Positions 23,437 through 33,982 of a DNA stretch of 64,000 bases are shown one piece after another. The notes below the pieces were generated by a model. That model searched no databases. It was given only the letters and a program-made list of their open reading frames with translations, and was not told the origin of the DNA. Origin of the DNA: Manihot esculenta. Taxonomy: Eukaryota; Streptophyta; Magnoliopsida; Malpighiales; Euphorbiaceae. The position numbers and the translations under genes were made by a program. Location of the stretch: the NCBI RefSeq assembly GCF_001659605.2, contig NC_035174.2, positions 22,952,027 through 23,016,026 on the forward strand, in the 5' to 3' direction. Positions within the stretch are counted from its first letter, which is position 1. Each line of letters opens with the position of its first letter.

Positions 23437-23841
23437 TCAGTTCAGTTTTTATTCATTTTGATTCGGTTCGATTCGATTTTTAATTTTAAAAATTTTGATT
23501 ATTTTAGTTCGGTTGGATTTTGATAAAAAAAAATTAAAAAAAATCGAATCGAACCGATTGGTGATAATAATATATTATTTTTAATAATATGAAAAGATTA
23601 AACTATAATTAAAATTAAAATATTTTAATTAAATTTTAAAATAAAAATAAAGTATAAAAAATAAAAAATTTATTAAAAATTCAACCGATTAAATCAAATT
23701 AAATTAAATCAAACTGAATTAAATTGATTTAATTCGATTCAATTTCTATTTAAAATTGATTCAATTTATTCGCTAAATCGGATCTAGGAAACACTCGTCC
23801 CTAATAAAAAGTAAAGAGAGTGCGTAAAAACTTGTTTGAAT
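23437..23841. repeat. MITE-like repeat, copy 3 (tandem duplicate of copy 2)
   Basis: It starts inside the repeat (left end missing), ends ACTCGTCCCTAA, and is followed by the same non-repeat flank as copy 2. Sharing the flank indicates a tandem duplication of repeat plus flank rather than two insertions. Confidence 0.6.
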
Positions 23842-24614
23842 GGGTGATAACCGTGAAAATTTTATAAAATAAAAATAATTAATATATATGTATAATGTGA
23901 AAAAGAAACGTGAAGAAACAATAAAAACAGAGAGGAGGCCGTGTTATTGTCATCAACAGGAGTGGTCACGGGTATCCTTTGAGCATTGACTCGTCATATG
24001 TATCCAACCCACAAAACCAACAGACCAATTTGCACAGCCAGCTCTAACCTATTCCCCACCTATATGCATTTTGCCCCCCTCAACACCCACACAATCCACC
24101 TCCCTACCAATTATAACATTTCTCTAGTCTAGGATTTAATTTAATTTAATTTATTAAAAAAATATCTCAGTTTCCTTTCTTTATTACTATTTATTATTAT
24201 TATATATTTGGAAATTTTTTCCTTTATTAAACAGTCCAGGCATGGGAATTAATCTTCACAATAATCATGTTGTTGAGAAACTTGTGCAATGTTGTGTTTT
24301 TTAAATTTTAAAATAAGTTTAATTAAATTTAAAATTTTGTGTTAATTAAATTTTTATAATTTTATTAAAAGTTAAATAAGTTCTAATAAAATAAAATATT
24401 TTTTATAATAATAAAATATTATTTTTCAATAGTAAAATATTTTTTATAATTTAAAATATTAAAAATTTTAGTATTTTAATTAACATAAAAGTTTTAAAAA
24501 TGTATAGATATAATAAATAATTTTTAAAATTATAAAATTGAAGTTTTATCATATAAAAAATACTTTTATTATGAAAAAAATAATATTATATTAAACGAAA
24601 GTTTATTTGGCTTT
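23842..24614. other. AT-rich intergenic stretch
   Basis: There is no gene. The part at 23930-24130 is C-rich on the plus strand and looks single-copy. 24310-24600 is nearly pure A/T with short internal inverted repeats. Confidence 0.45.
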
Positions 24615-25530
24615 TGAATAAATGAAGAATAAAATGCATTTATTAAAGGCAGACTTATTTCTAATAATATTATTATTAGCCATTAGATAAATCTTAAACC
24701 AAGAAAGAAAGGGAAGAGTTATGGATGAAATTGGATATCAATAAAGCATATGAGTGTGTTAATGGTATTATTTACAACGTATTGTCATGTGGCACTCCTC
24801 GATAGGCTGAACTTAGCAGGCTATAACCTCATTGGGGTCTGTCTAAGTGCCGCATAGGCGCAGTGCTCAAAAGCGCCTGTGACAGTATGCTTACTTGCTT
24901 TGGTTTTTATGAGACTTAAATTAACTGGATCATGTAATGTGTTATTACAGTTACATATTTTATTCATATTAATGGCCATAAATGGAGATACGAGGATACA
25001 TCACTTCATCCAGATACTTAAGGCAAGGTAATTCTCTTTAACTTTACTTATTTCTACTTTTTGTATTGAAGGCTTATCTCATCATCTAAGGCAGTCCTCA
25101 TTAGAAGGTATTAGAGTATATAGACATAGCTCTATCATCCATAATCTCCTCTTTACAAATGATTCTATCATTTTTTCAAAAGATTTTACATTGGATGTAT
25201 GGAAGATTATGGGAATTCTTTATTCATATTCAACTGCTACTATGTAAATAGTAAATTCAGCGAAATCGACTCTCCTTCTTAGTTCCAACACTCCTTCAAT
25301 TATAAGAAATAAGGAACAAAATCTCCACCATGCTTCATGTTCACAATGTAGGGTGATGGATAAGTTTTTGGGTCATTTGGCTATCATATCTCAGTTTAAG
25401 TCTAAAAATTTTGCGGCCCTAAAAATAAAAAAACTACAACAAGATAATAGGATAGAAGGAGAAGCTAATTTCTCAAGGAGGTCAAGAAGTATCGATCAAA
25501 GCTATCATTACAATTATTTCAGTGTATGCT
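24615..25530 (+). pseudogene. L1-type LINE ORF2 remnant, part 1 (reverse transcriptase)
   Basis: Plus-strand reading, with stops and frame changes, gives AFIKGRLISNN, then WMKLDINKAYECVNG (the L1 RT block usually close to KLDMSKAYDRVEW), then IIHNLLFTNDSIIFSK (the FADD active-site block, here FTND), then LISQGGQEVSIKAII and ISVYA (the segment usually like LSQAGREVLIKAV). The order is that of plant L1 ORF2. The Ala-Asp-Asp to Thr-Asn-Asp change and the many stops show it is dead. It breaks off at the ATGCT target site of the solo LTR and resumes at 27105. Confidence 0.82.
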
Positions 25531-27104
25531 TGATCAAGCCAAATTTAGATCCATTTTTCATGTTGTTATTTATGTTAATTTACATATTTTCTATCTAATT
25601 TTGTGATTTTGATCTTATTTTGCAGAAAATGATGTAAAATGATAATTTGATAAAAATGGTCCTAAAACTGTCCAAAAGAGAGTAGAAAAAGATCAAGCAT
25701 GGTTTGCTCAAGTCCGTTTGCCCAAACCAAGCTGCAGCTAAAATGGGAGAATGATGGTTTGTTATTTGACCAGACTGTTTGCCCAAACAAACTGGGCAAA
25801 CAGACCCGCAGAATAAAGGCAGAGCAACAGACAGTACCAAGACAGACTGTTTGATCGAGTTGTTTGCCCAAACAACCCGGGCGAACAGAGTCTCGACAGC
25901 AGACAGCAGAATTGTAGGAAATTCAAATTTCAAATCTTCAAGAAGTCTTTTCCTCCCCAAACACGTGAATACAACTCAACAAATCTTTAAGACACCTCAA
26001 CACTCTATCCCATATATTTAGGAAGCCAAATCTCAAGAAGATCCAGGTGCCTTCAAAGAATCCAACTCCAATTGGGAAAAGAAATCCAATCCAAACAAGG
26101 AAACATAAGGCTGCTCAAATCAATTATAAATAGAGGATCAAACTAGCAAAAAGGAGATGTCATCTTGGGAAACGCACCAACAGCCGCACTCCATTTCTGT
26201 CGGCCCTTCCTCTTCCTCTTCTTGCTTTCTTTCTTTTATTTTTGTTTTAGTTTCAGCCATGAGTGGCTGAAACCCTTTTTCTAGTTGAAGATTAGGTGAA
26301 ACTTCAAGTTGTTTATGGATTGGGAGATCTGAACCTAATATGTTCTTCTTTTATTTATCAATGTTTATGCAATTTCATGCTTAATTCCATTATTGCTTTG
26401 TTATTTAGATCAATAGGGCCCATTGATTCTTGATTGCAAAGTAATAATTTGTTAGTTTGGATAGTTTGAAGTCCGTAATTGCTTGAATTATTCAAACACA
26501 AGTAACTCTTGGTGTAAAAATCAAGGAGATTGCATAATCTAGCAAGATCACCATACGTTTGGGTAGCTAGAATTAGATCTCTCTATTTCTTAATGCAATT
26601 GACAGTTGTATGATGCTAAAAGCCCCAAGGACATTCCTTAACAACTTGTTGATTAGTGATTAATTATAGAATGTTTCATAATTAATCTATGCTTAAGGAA
26701 GGATATGGTGGAGAGAAGCGTCTTTCACCTTCATAACTAATTTATTGAGCCAAATAAAAGAATATAAGTGTCAATGATCAATCCCAACAACTGAAGTGGA
26801 TCCAATTCTTCAACTAGGCTTCTCTCATTATTGAATTCTCTTTACTTTATTATTTGCTTTACTTTGCTATTTTTAATTCTAGTCTAGTTCATCAATCTCA
26901 AAACTCCCCCCCTTTATTTTATTTTCAGTTTAATTACTTGGTCCTGATAAGAAAAATAGGTAAGTATCAATTCCCTGTGAATTCGATTCTTTTACCACTA
27001 TCTACAGTTGCTGTGGATTCGATCATTTTACCACTATCTACAGTTGTAAAATTGTGGATAACTAAAAAGGTTATTGTTTACCGGTTTTGATAACTGCACA
27101 GTCA
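25531..27104 (+). repeat. Solo LTR inserted in the L1 remnant
   Basis: It starts TGATCAAGCC and ends GCACAGTCA, is 1,574 bp long and is flanked by perfect ATGCT duplications (25526-25530 and 27105-27109). A plus-strand TATAAATA at 26125-26132 suggests the promoter and the orientation. It is unrelated to the Tekay-type LTRs. The end, with CTGTGGATTCGATC and ACTATCTACAGTTG, resembles LTRs of the Tat/Athila gypsy group, but that assignment is a guess. It has no coding content; frames at 25595-25960 and 26854-27090 lack features. Confidence 0.88.
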
Positions 27105-27394
27105 ATGCTATAACTTATTCTAGGCTTCTTATTAAAGTATGATCTCACACTTTTGGTAGGAGCAAAAAGATCAAAAAAAGAGAATTCATTAAAGAGTATG
27201 GGATAAAATTTGCAATCCTAAATGTTAACATGGTCCTAGCTTCTATGACTTAGAGTTATTCAATATGGCATTGCTAGCAAGGAAGGTTGGAGAATTCTTT
27301 CCAATCTATAATCCTAGTAGCCAAGCTCTTAAAATGTAGATTTTTCCCTTCACTTATTTTATGCAAGCTAAGTAGAGAGCTACACTCTATTAGT
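27105..27394 (+). pseudogene. L1-type LINE ORF2 remnant, part 2
   Basis: After the solo LTR the same LINE continues: FW*EQKDQKKRIH*RVWDKIC, then NPKC*HGPSFYDLELFNM and ALLARK, matching the L1 C-terminal block usually read FWWG...KIHWVKW...LC.PK..GGLGFRDL..FN.ALLAK. It stops near 27394, where copia sequence begins. Confidence 0.8.
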
Positions 27395-27858
27395 CCCAAG
27401 AGCACGCCTGTGGCTAACCATCTCAAATTGTCAAAGGAGCAATTACCCAAGTCAGCTATGGAGCGTGACCATATGGCAAAAGTACCTTATGCTTCTACAG
27501 TTGGGAGTTTGATGTATTCTATGGTCTACACGCCTGAGGCTGAATATGTTGCAATTGCTGAAACTGATAAGGAGATGATATAGTTAACTGATTACTTGGA
27601 AGAGTTGAGTAAAAAGCAACTTGACAAGGTTCTTTTCACTAATAGTCAGAGTGCATACAATTGGTGAAAAATCCAGTATATCACTTTAGAATAAAACATA
27701 TCCGACCTAGGTACCATTTCACTCGCAGTCTTGTGGAAGAAAGTGAGATGTGTTTGAAAAAAATTAAAGGTACTAAGAATTTAGTAGACATGTTGACTAA
27801 AGGGGTTGTTGCTGGGAAGTTGGGGCTATGCAAGGCCTCAGCTAGTCTTCTACAGTAG
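27395..27858 (+). pseudogene. Ty1/copia Pol C-terminal remnant with internal deletion
   Basis: The frame reads SPKSTPVANHLKLSKEQLPK then YASTVGSLMYSMVYT (end of the RT region). It then jumps directly to EAEYVAIAETDKEMI, losing the segment between, and continues with RNase H blocks TNSQSAYNW, NPVYHFRIKHIRPRYHFTR and LVDMLTKGV. Frames change twice. These blocks normally read EAEYVA.TEA.KE, DSQSA..L.KNP..H.R.KHI..RYHF and ADMLTK in copia elements. Confidence 0.85.
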
Positions 27859-27929
27859 TATGGAAGATGTTTGCAACTAGGTGTTTTTGTTGGATACATT
27901 GGCATGAAGAATGAAGATGGTTGGATTGA

Positions 27930-28200
27930 CTGAATTAGTCTCCAAGTGGAAGAATTATTAAGATATGGAGCCTAATTACTTTTTAGGACTATTTTATATT
28001 TTTGTATTTTTCCTGAACATATAAATATGTAATATTTTCTTAGTGTGTTCTGCTTAAAAATTCATAGAGAAATAAGAAAATTCTAACCGTGGACATAACC
28101 AAATTAAAAAACTATGTTAAATCTGTGTGTTGATTTTTTTTCGTGTTTGTTTTTTAGATTATGTGATTGTTTAATCGTTAACATTGTTCTTTAACCAAAA
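27930..28200 (+). repeat. Decayed 3' LTR of the copia remnant
   Basis: GTCTCCAAGTGGAAGA marks the former polypurine tract. The following stretch contains ATTCTAACCGTGGACATAAC and TTAAATCTGTGTG, sequences typical of the R/U5 part of copia LTRs. The right border is uncertain. Confidence 0.6.
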
Positions 28201-28584
28201 ACAAAAAGCATTTAACTCTTTGTTTCGATCTGTTTTCTACACATTACATAAACTAAAAATCTACATATATGCAAGGTCTCTACATCGGATTATAAATATA
28301 TGGATATTAATTTAGGGTGCATTCAGTAACATGGTAGGATTTCTATTTTTTTCTTTTTTAAAAATTAGAAATAGTTTTTTTTTATTTCTGTTATTTACTT
28401 TTTAAAAACGATTTTCTAAAAAGTATTTGGATAAAAATGAGTTTATAATTTTTATATAAAAATAAGAATTAAAATATTTTTTTAAGTGTGATATTTAATA
28501 ATAAAATAAGGATATAAATAATTTTATAAATGGCTATACATAAAAGTAAATAATAAATTATTTTTACTTTATGATATTATAATA
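28201..28584. other. AT-rich stretch, no gene seen
   Basis: Nothing recognisable beyond A/T runs. Confidence 0.5.
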
Positions 28585-29350
28585 AGTAAAATTAATATTT
28601 GATTCTTATGATATGATATAGAAAAATTCATTATTTAGTTTTTCGATTTTAAAAAATACATTAAAACGTTTTTCAGATTTTAAAAAGTCTAGTAGTTAGG
28701 GTTAAATATTATAAAAAATAAAAATTACTATTTAATCCTTATAATATAAGAAAATTTAGTAAATAATCCATTAATATTGAAAAATATATTAAAATATTCT
28801 TAAATTTTAAAAATTCTATTAGTTAATCTCTCCATCAATTTTAGCTTTTAAGTATTGCAAAAAATTTTAAAATTCTCTCAATATGAAGGGACTAATCAGT
28901 ATAAAATTTTTTAAAAATAAGGGACCAACTAATGAATTTTCTCTCATCATAGGGACTAATAAAATATTTAGCAATTAAAAGTAATGAAGGGACTAATTAG
29001 TATATTTTTAATACCTCAAATATATTTTAATGTATTTTTTAAAATTAATGACAAACTAATGAATTTTTCATATCACAAGGGCTAAATAGTAAATTTTTAT
29101 TTCAAAAAGTCTAAAATGCCCTCAATATAAAGGAACTAATTAGTAGGCATATTTATAAAATTGAAATGCTAACTAATGGATTTTTTTATATTATAAGAAC
29201 TAAATAGTTAAATATTTAACGAGTAAAATTAATGGAAGAAGTAATTAATATTTTTTAAAATCTTAAAAATATATTAATTTATTTTTTAAAATTGAAAAAT
29301 TAATTAATGAGTTTTTTTATGGTATATATTGAAACTAAATAGTAAATTTT
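28585..29350. repeat. Stack of direct and inverted copies of a ~110-bp AT-rich repeat
   Basis: Two forward copies (about 28585-28695 and 28718-28820) and three inverted copies (about 28996-29100, 29125-29220 and 29230-29350) share blocks such as AGGGACTAATTAGTATATTT and CTAAATAGTAAATTTTT. The layout looks like nested or repeatedly duplicated inverted-repeat transposon ends. No coding frame. Confidence 0.5.
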
Positions 29351-29475
29351 TCTTATAATAATAAAATAAAAATATATCTCATAAATTAATTGAATAAATA
29401 TGTATTCAAAAATAAAGAAATAATTTGATTCGATGGATATAAAATTTTAAAATTATTAATGATAATCTAATAAAA

Positions 29476-29815
29476 GTTTTCAAAAATACCATTCTCTCAA
29501 TGTGAAATTCCAGAAGAAGAAGAAGAAGAAGAAGAAGAAGCTGCAGAAAGAGTAGGAAGAAGAAGAAGAAGAAGAAAGAAGAAGTTGCAGAAAGGGTAGG
29601 AAGAAGAAGAAGAAGAAGAAGAAGAAGAAGAAGAAGAAGAAGAAGAAGAAGAAGAAGAAGAAAAAGAAGAAGAGGGTTAATTTTGTCAATTCACGTGTCC
29701 CAAATGGCTATTTTGGACGGAAAAGAAAGTGAGGGACTTAAGTGTTGGGTCGCCAAAATAGAGGGACAGAAGTGTTAATTACGTTAAACCTCAGATATTA
29801 AAAAGTAATTTTCCC
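29476..29815. mobile_element. Truncated copy of the (GAA)n-carrying MITE
   Basis: It matches the right two-thirds of the element at 39619-40243: CAATGTGAAATTCC, a (GAA)n tract at about 29512-29672, then TCAATTCACGTGTCCCAAA and the right inverted repeat ending TAATTTTCCC. The left inverted repeat is missing. A frame of mostly phenylalanine on the minus strand is only the GAA tract. Confidence 0.75.
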
Positions 29816-30149
29816 TTTTAAATAATTAGATAACTCTTAAGTAAAATTTTAAGTTTGAGTCTTATAAATAAAAAACTGTTTAGAGAGCTATCGTATTTGA
29901 GTGTGAGAGTACTTCAACTTAAATTAGTCGGATAAATCGACACCCCAAATACTAGAGGGTTTAGTATTAAAAACAATTGCTAATGATTATAAAATGTGCT
30001 TCAATTATACGTTGCACTTCTAACTAAGAGGCTGCTCAAATTAGCTTATGAAAATTAGGTTATAAGCATTTAAAATTTTGAACAATCATATGTTAGATTA
30101 AAATTTTTATAAGTGTCTGATAAGCGATTGACACATTTAGTAATTAATA

Positions 30150-30422
30150 CTCTCTTCGTCTCATAATTTTTATCTATTTTATTTTTTTACACATATTAAG
30201 AAAGATAAATTTTTTATTAACTTTTCAATTATATTCATCTTAGAGATATTAAATTTTATTAAATATTAAGAAACATTTTGAGAAATTTTTTAAAAATAAG
30301 ATAAAATTAAATAGAATTATAATAGTTAATTTATATATTATTATAATGTAAAAAAGAAAGTAAACAATAATTTTAGGATAACAAAAAAAGAAAGATGAAT
30401 AAAAATTATGGAATGAAAAGAG
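30150..30422. mobile_element. Stowaway-like MITE
   Basis: Inverted ends CTCTCTTCGTCTCATAATTT and (reversed) CTCTTTTCATTCCATAATTT are flanked by TA on both sides (30148-30149 and 30423-30424). It is 273 bp with no coding content. Same family as 19216-19480, opposite orientation. Confidence 0.8.
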
Positions 30423-30499
30423 TATTAAATAAGATATGTAGTGTATTTTCAAAATCAGACGAGAGAAATATAATATATTAATTTATTTGGTCAAACTAA

Positions 30500-30729
30500 T
30501 TTTTTTTTTTTGAATAAAAAATGTAAATTCATTAAGTTTTAAGAACGATCAACTCATAAATACAATCAAGAGGTGAGAAAAAGACCTTAACTAGGTTCGG
30601 AACACCATGACTAGCTCGAGCAAGCGCATAAGCTACACCATTAACAGACCTATAAACAAAATTAATAGAAATAGAAATTATTTTTGATATAAGAGACTTA
30701 CAATAAAAAACAAGACTACCGAGTGATGA
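30500..30729 (-). mobile_element. 5'-truncated L1 LINE, 3' end only
   Basis: The minus strand encodes FVYRSVNGVAYALARASHGV, the RNase H-like C-terminal segment common in plant L1 ORF2, followed by a poly(A) tail (T run 30500-30511). Target duplications CAAACTAA flank it (30492-30499 and 30730-30737). A short fragment with a poly(A) tail and target duplication is the usual result of abortive L1 reverse transcription. It is a different, younger copy than the LINE at 24615. Confidence 0.85.
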
Positions 30730-30924
30730 CAAACTAAATTTTAAATTTAGTGTTTATAAATATTTAAATTAAAAGATGGTCACCCACAATTTATTTACTT
30801 TAGCTTATAAGCCTACAAAATTAAATGTTATAAATAAATAAATAATCTTATTTTTAGAACTTATAAATTAATTTGACTAGCTTATAAGGGAAAACAAAAC
30901 AAACACCTTTAATAGAGTAATTTA

Positions 30925-31099
30925 CACAATGTACACTAACATTGACTCATTCAAAATGAAAAACAACATTTGACATAGAGGAGATTGAGTTATATCTTCT
31001 TCTTCTTCTTCACAATGTACACTAACATTGACTCATTCAAAATGAAAAACAACATTTGACGTAGAGGAGATTGAGTTATATCTTCTTCTTCTTCTTTTT
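30925..31099. repeat. Tandem duplication, 86-bp unit, two copies
   Basis: Copies start at 30925 and 31011 (CACAATGTACACTAACATTG) and run through a TCTTCTTCTTC tract; I see one difference (GACATAG/GACGTAG). The duplication is recent. Confidence 0.9.
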
Positions 31100-31101
31100 C
31101 T

Positions 31102-31560
31102 TCTTAACGATAAGAACGTTTTAATAGATTTCTAAAAATACAGGGAGGTACGATTTCGTTGACGGAAAGAAACGATGAAGAGGGACTATTTCATTGATGG
31201 AAAGAAACGATAAGGACGTTTTAATAGATATGAGAAAAGATAGGGACTATTTCGTTGACGGAAAGAAACGATAAGTACGTTTTAATATATATGAAAAAAG
31301 ATAAAAACGTTTTAATAGATTTTTAAAAATGTAAGAACTAACTTATTAATAATAACAATATCCAAGAACTAAATAAAGGATTTTATTTGAGGGTGAAATT
31401 GGATCTTAAAAATTTTCTCTCTCCTCCTTTATCTAATTTTAACGGAAAAGAGGACGGAAGGACTATTTCGTTGACGGAAAGAAAATATAAGAACGTTTTA
31501 ATAGATTTCTAAAAATATAGGGATTGACTTATTAATAATGGCAATATCTAGGGACTAAAT
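31102..31560. repeat. Interspersed short repeats upstream of the NAC gene
   Basis: Blocks GACTATTTCGTTGACGGAAA and ACGTTTTAATAGAT recur four to five times with irregular spacing. They may be rearranged ends of an inverted-repeat transposon. No coding potential. Confidence 0.6.
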
Positions 31561-33872
31561 TATAAATCGCCCTATTATTATTAATACTTTTACTTTCTTA
31601 ATTGTACCTGAGTATTGTTGAAATCATTGTTGTTATATTCTTTTTGTTATTATCTTCTTTTGCATGTTTTGAGGATAATACGAATAAAAAATTATTTTTC
31701 TCTCCTTCTTTCTCTCAAAATATAAATATCTTTTTATTATTTTTTACTTTAAAATATTAATGATATACTTTTATTTCTTTAGGTAGCAAAAATTTTAGTA
31801 ATTAATTTTATTAATTTTATAAATTAAATATTAAAAATATATAGTACAATTATAAAAATATTAACTGAATTGTAATAATTCATAAATGTTAATTTTATAA
31901 ACATGATTAATTTTAACTTAATTATTTTATATTTAATATTGTTATTGATTCTGATAAATTGTTATTATATATGAAAAAATAATAAATTTTTTTTTATCTA
32001 ATTTAATATTATTCAATATTATCTTTTAAATAACATAATAAATAGTGAGAAGCATCACATAATTTTAATATGTTTTAATTCATTTTATTTATGATATTTT
32101 TGAAATTAAAATGATTATGTGATCCAAATGGAATTGTGTTGTGATTGACTTATTCTGTAAGACAGCAAAAATGATGTGATAGATATTTAGGACAGTCACT
32201 CCAATGCTAAGTCAATAAACTAAATAAAATGATGAAGAAAGAACTTGAAAGTATTTATATAGGAGAATAGCGTACTTTATTTTTAAAATTGTTTCATTTT
32301 TATACTATTACAAAGTGAAGATAAATATAATATTTTCTGATAACCTGACAATAATGTGGTTCGCTTGTTGCTAAGGGATCTTTACTAGTTAATTGATCGA
32401 AAATTCTCTAATTGTATATGTAAAAGGGAAATGATGTTGGATTGTAGTTGTTAATGGTAACTTTTTTTATAAAATCTTGCCCTGAAGTTTGAGAGGACAA
32501 GTCTGTCCGACCTGAGACTGACATATCTTGAGACTGTTTTAAAGCGTCCGAATCTTTTTTTTTACAGGTAGGATTGCATATAGGTTTATCAAATTCTTAC
32601 CATGTGACATTTTTTTTAATGACAGCTCCCTGTCCATTCAATGCGAGTTTTATGTAACAACAATTTAAATTTATAATTTTTTATGAGAGAAAATAAAATT
32701 TAATGAAAGATATATGGAGAAAAAAATCTTAATTGTGATAGTGTGTATACCTACAGTAGCAAGTATGAGGAATTTTTTTATTATGTTCACAAAGAATAGA
32801 CCTATTAAAAAATAAAATACTTAAAGACAAATATTTGTTTCAATTTCATTTAAGAGGGAAATGTGTTAGAACAACCCAATTTCAAAACTCATTGGTAAGA
32901 TATTAAATATTTTAATGATATCAGTACTACAAAATGAATTTAAAATAACGATTAAAAAATTATTATTTTATATATTTAAATTATAATTATAAGTCAATAA
33001 TAATTTAAAATTTTCAACATGGCCTTGCTACTATAATATAAGAATTTATATTTTGTAGCAGATAAAAAGTATGATAAATATTATAAATTTATTAAATATA
33101 AAATAAATTATTTATTAAAATATATTATTATATATAGTGAAAAATTAAATTTTAAAATATTATTAAACTATTATTTTAATAATATAAAAATAATAATTTT
33201 ATATATAGCTACTGTATAAACCTTAAATATTGTTATATAAATTTTAAATTATAGTAGTGAATTAAAATGAAAGATACGTGGAATTTTTTAAAAAAAAAAA
33301 AGAAATTAGGTAACTAAACGGATTGAAAATAAAAAATAATCTAAGTAAAAATAATTTCAAAATTTTAACAACTTTTGACATTAGCTTTACAATTTTTACC
33401 ATTATGAAATTTTTATTGTTTTAAAAATAAATTAAATTTCAAAAATTAGCATCATGAAAAAATACTCCTTTTCTTAACAAAAATTCTCTTAAAATTAATT
33501 TTAAATTTTATAAAATTATATTTACATTAAAAAATACATGTAAACAATCAAAGAACTCAATTGAATTACAAATTGCGAGAAAATATTTTGATTTAATTTT
33601 TCGAATTAGACCATTAAAGAAGTTCACAGAAGAACGACTAAAAACCCCCGCATAGGGCTGTAGCCACTCTGTCCTTTTTTGAGTTGTCGTTTTCCCACCT
33701 TAAACATCTTTTGTGGGGCACAAGGCCGTGTAGATCTTTCCTTTTATTTTTCCCCTTTTTTTTCTTTTTCATTTATTGATTATTATTATTTTTTTAAAAA
33801 AATATTAAGTTGGGTACCACTTGCAACATCAATTCGTACAATTACAAGGGAAATTTAGTCTATGCCCCCAAC
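31561..33872. other. AT-rich upstream region of the NAC gene
   Basis: There is no gene. At about 32930-33258 the ends TACTACAAAATG and (reversed) CACTACTATAATTT suggest a small CACTA-like MITE, but I could not confirm a 3-bp duplication. The last 250 bp should contain the NAC promoter. Confidence 0.45.
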
Positions 33873-33878
33873 TATAAA
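33873..33878 (+). promoter_or_regulatory. TATA box of the NAC gene (putative)
   Basis: TATAAA in the context CCAACTATAAAGAGG lies 106 bases before the NAC start codon, at a suitable distance for transcription starting near 33905. Confidence 0.6.
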
Positions 33879-33907
33879 GAGGGAAGCCCAAAGCCAAAAT
33901 GGAGTTT

Positions 33908-33931
33908 ATGACCATGATTACTGAGCTATAG
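33908..33931 (+). other. Upstream ORF 1 in the NAC 5' leader (putative)
   Basis: ATG-initiated frame of 7 codons (MTMITEL) ending TAG. It lies in the transcript only if transcription starts before 33908. Confidence 0.45.
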
Positions 33932-33958
33932 CTTCTCTTTGTAGCTTCTGTTTAGTTT

Positions 33959-33982
33959 ATGGCAATTGCGCAGCAACCATGA
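33959..33982 (+). other. Upstream ORF 2 overlapping the NAC start codon
   Basis: Seven codons (MAIAQQP). Its TGA at 33980-33982 overlaps the NAC ATG at 33979-33981 in the sequence ATGA. Such overlap can lower translation of the main frame or allow termination-reinitiation. Confidence 0.5.

Noticed and set aside
33908..33931. MTMITEL as vector (lacZ-like) contamination
   Set aside because: Only five residues agree with the lacZ start, and the surrounding DNA is continuous plant promoter and NAC coding sequence.
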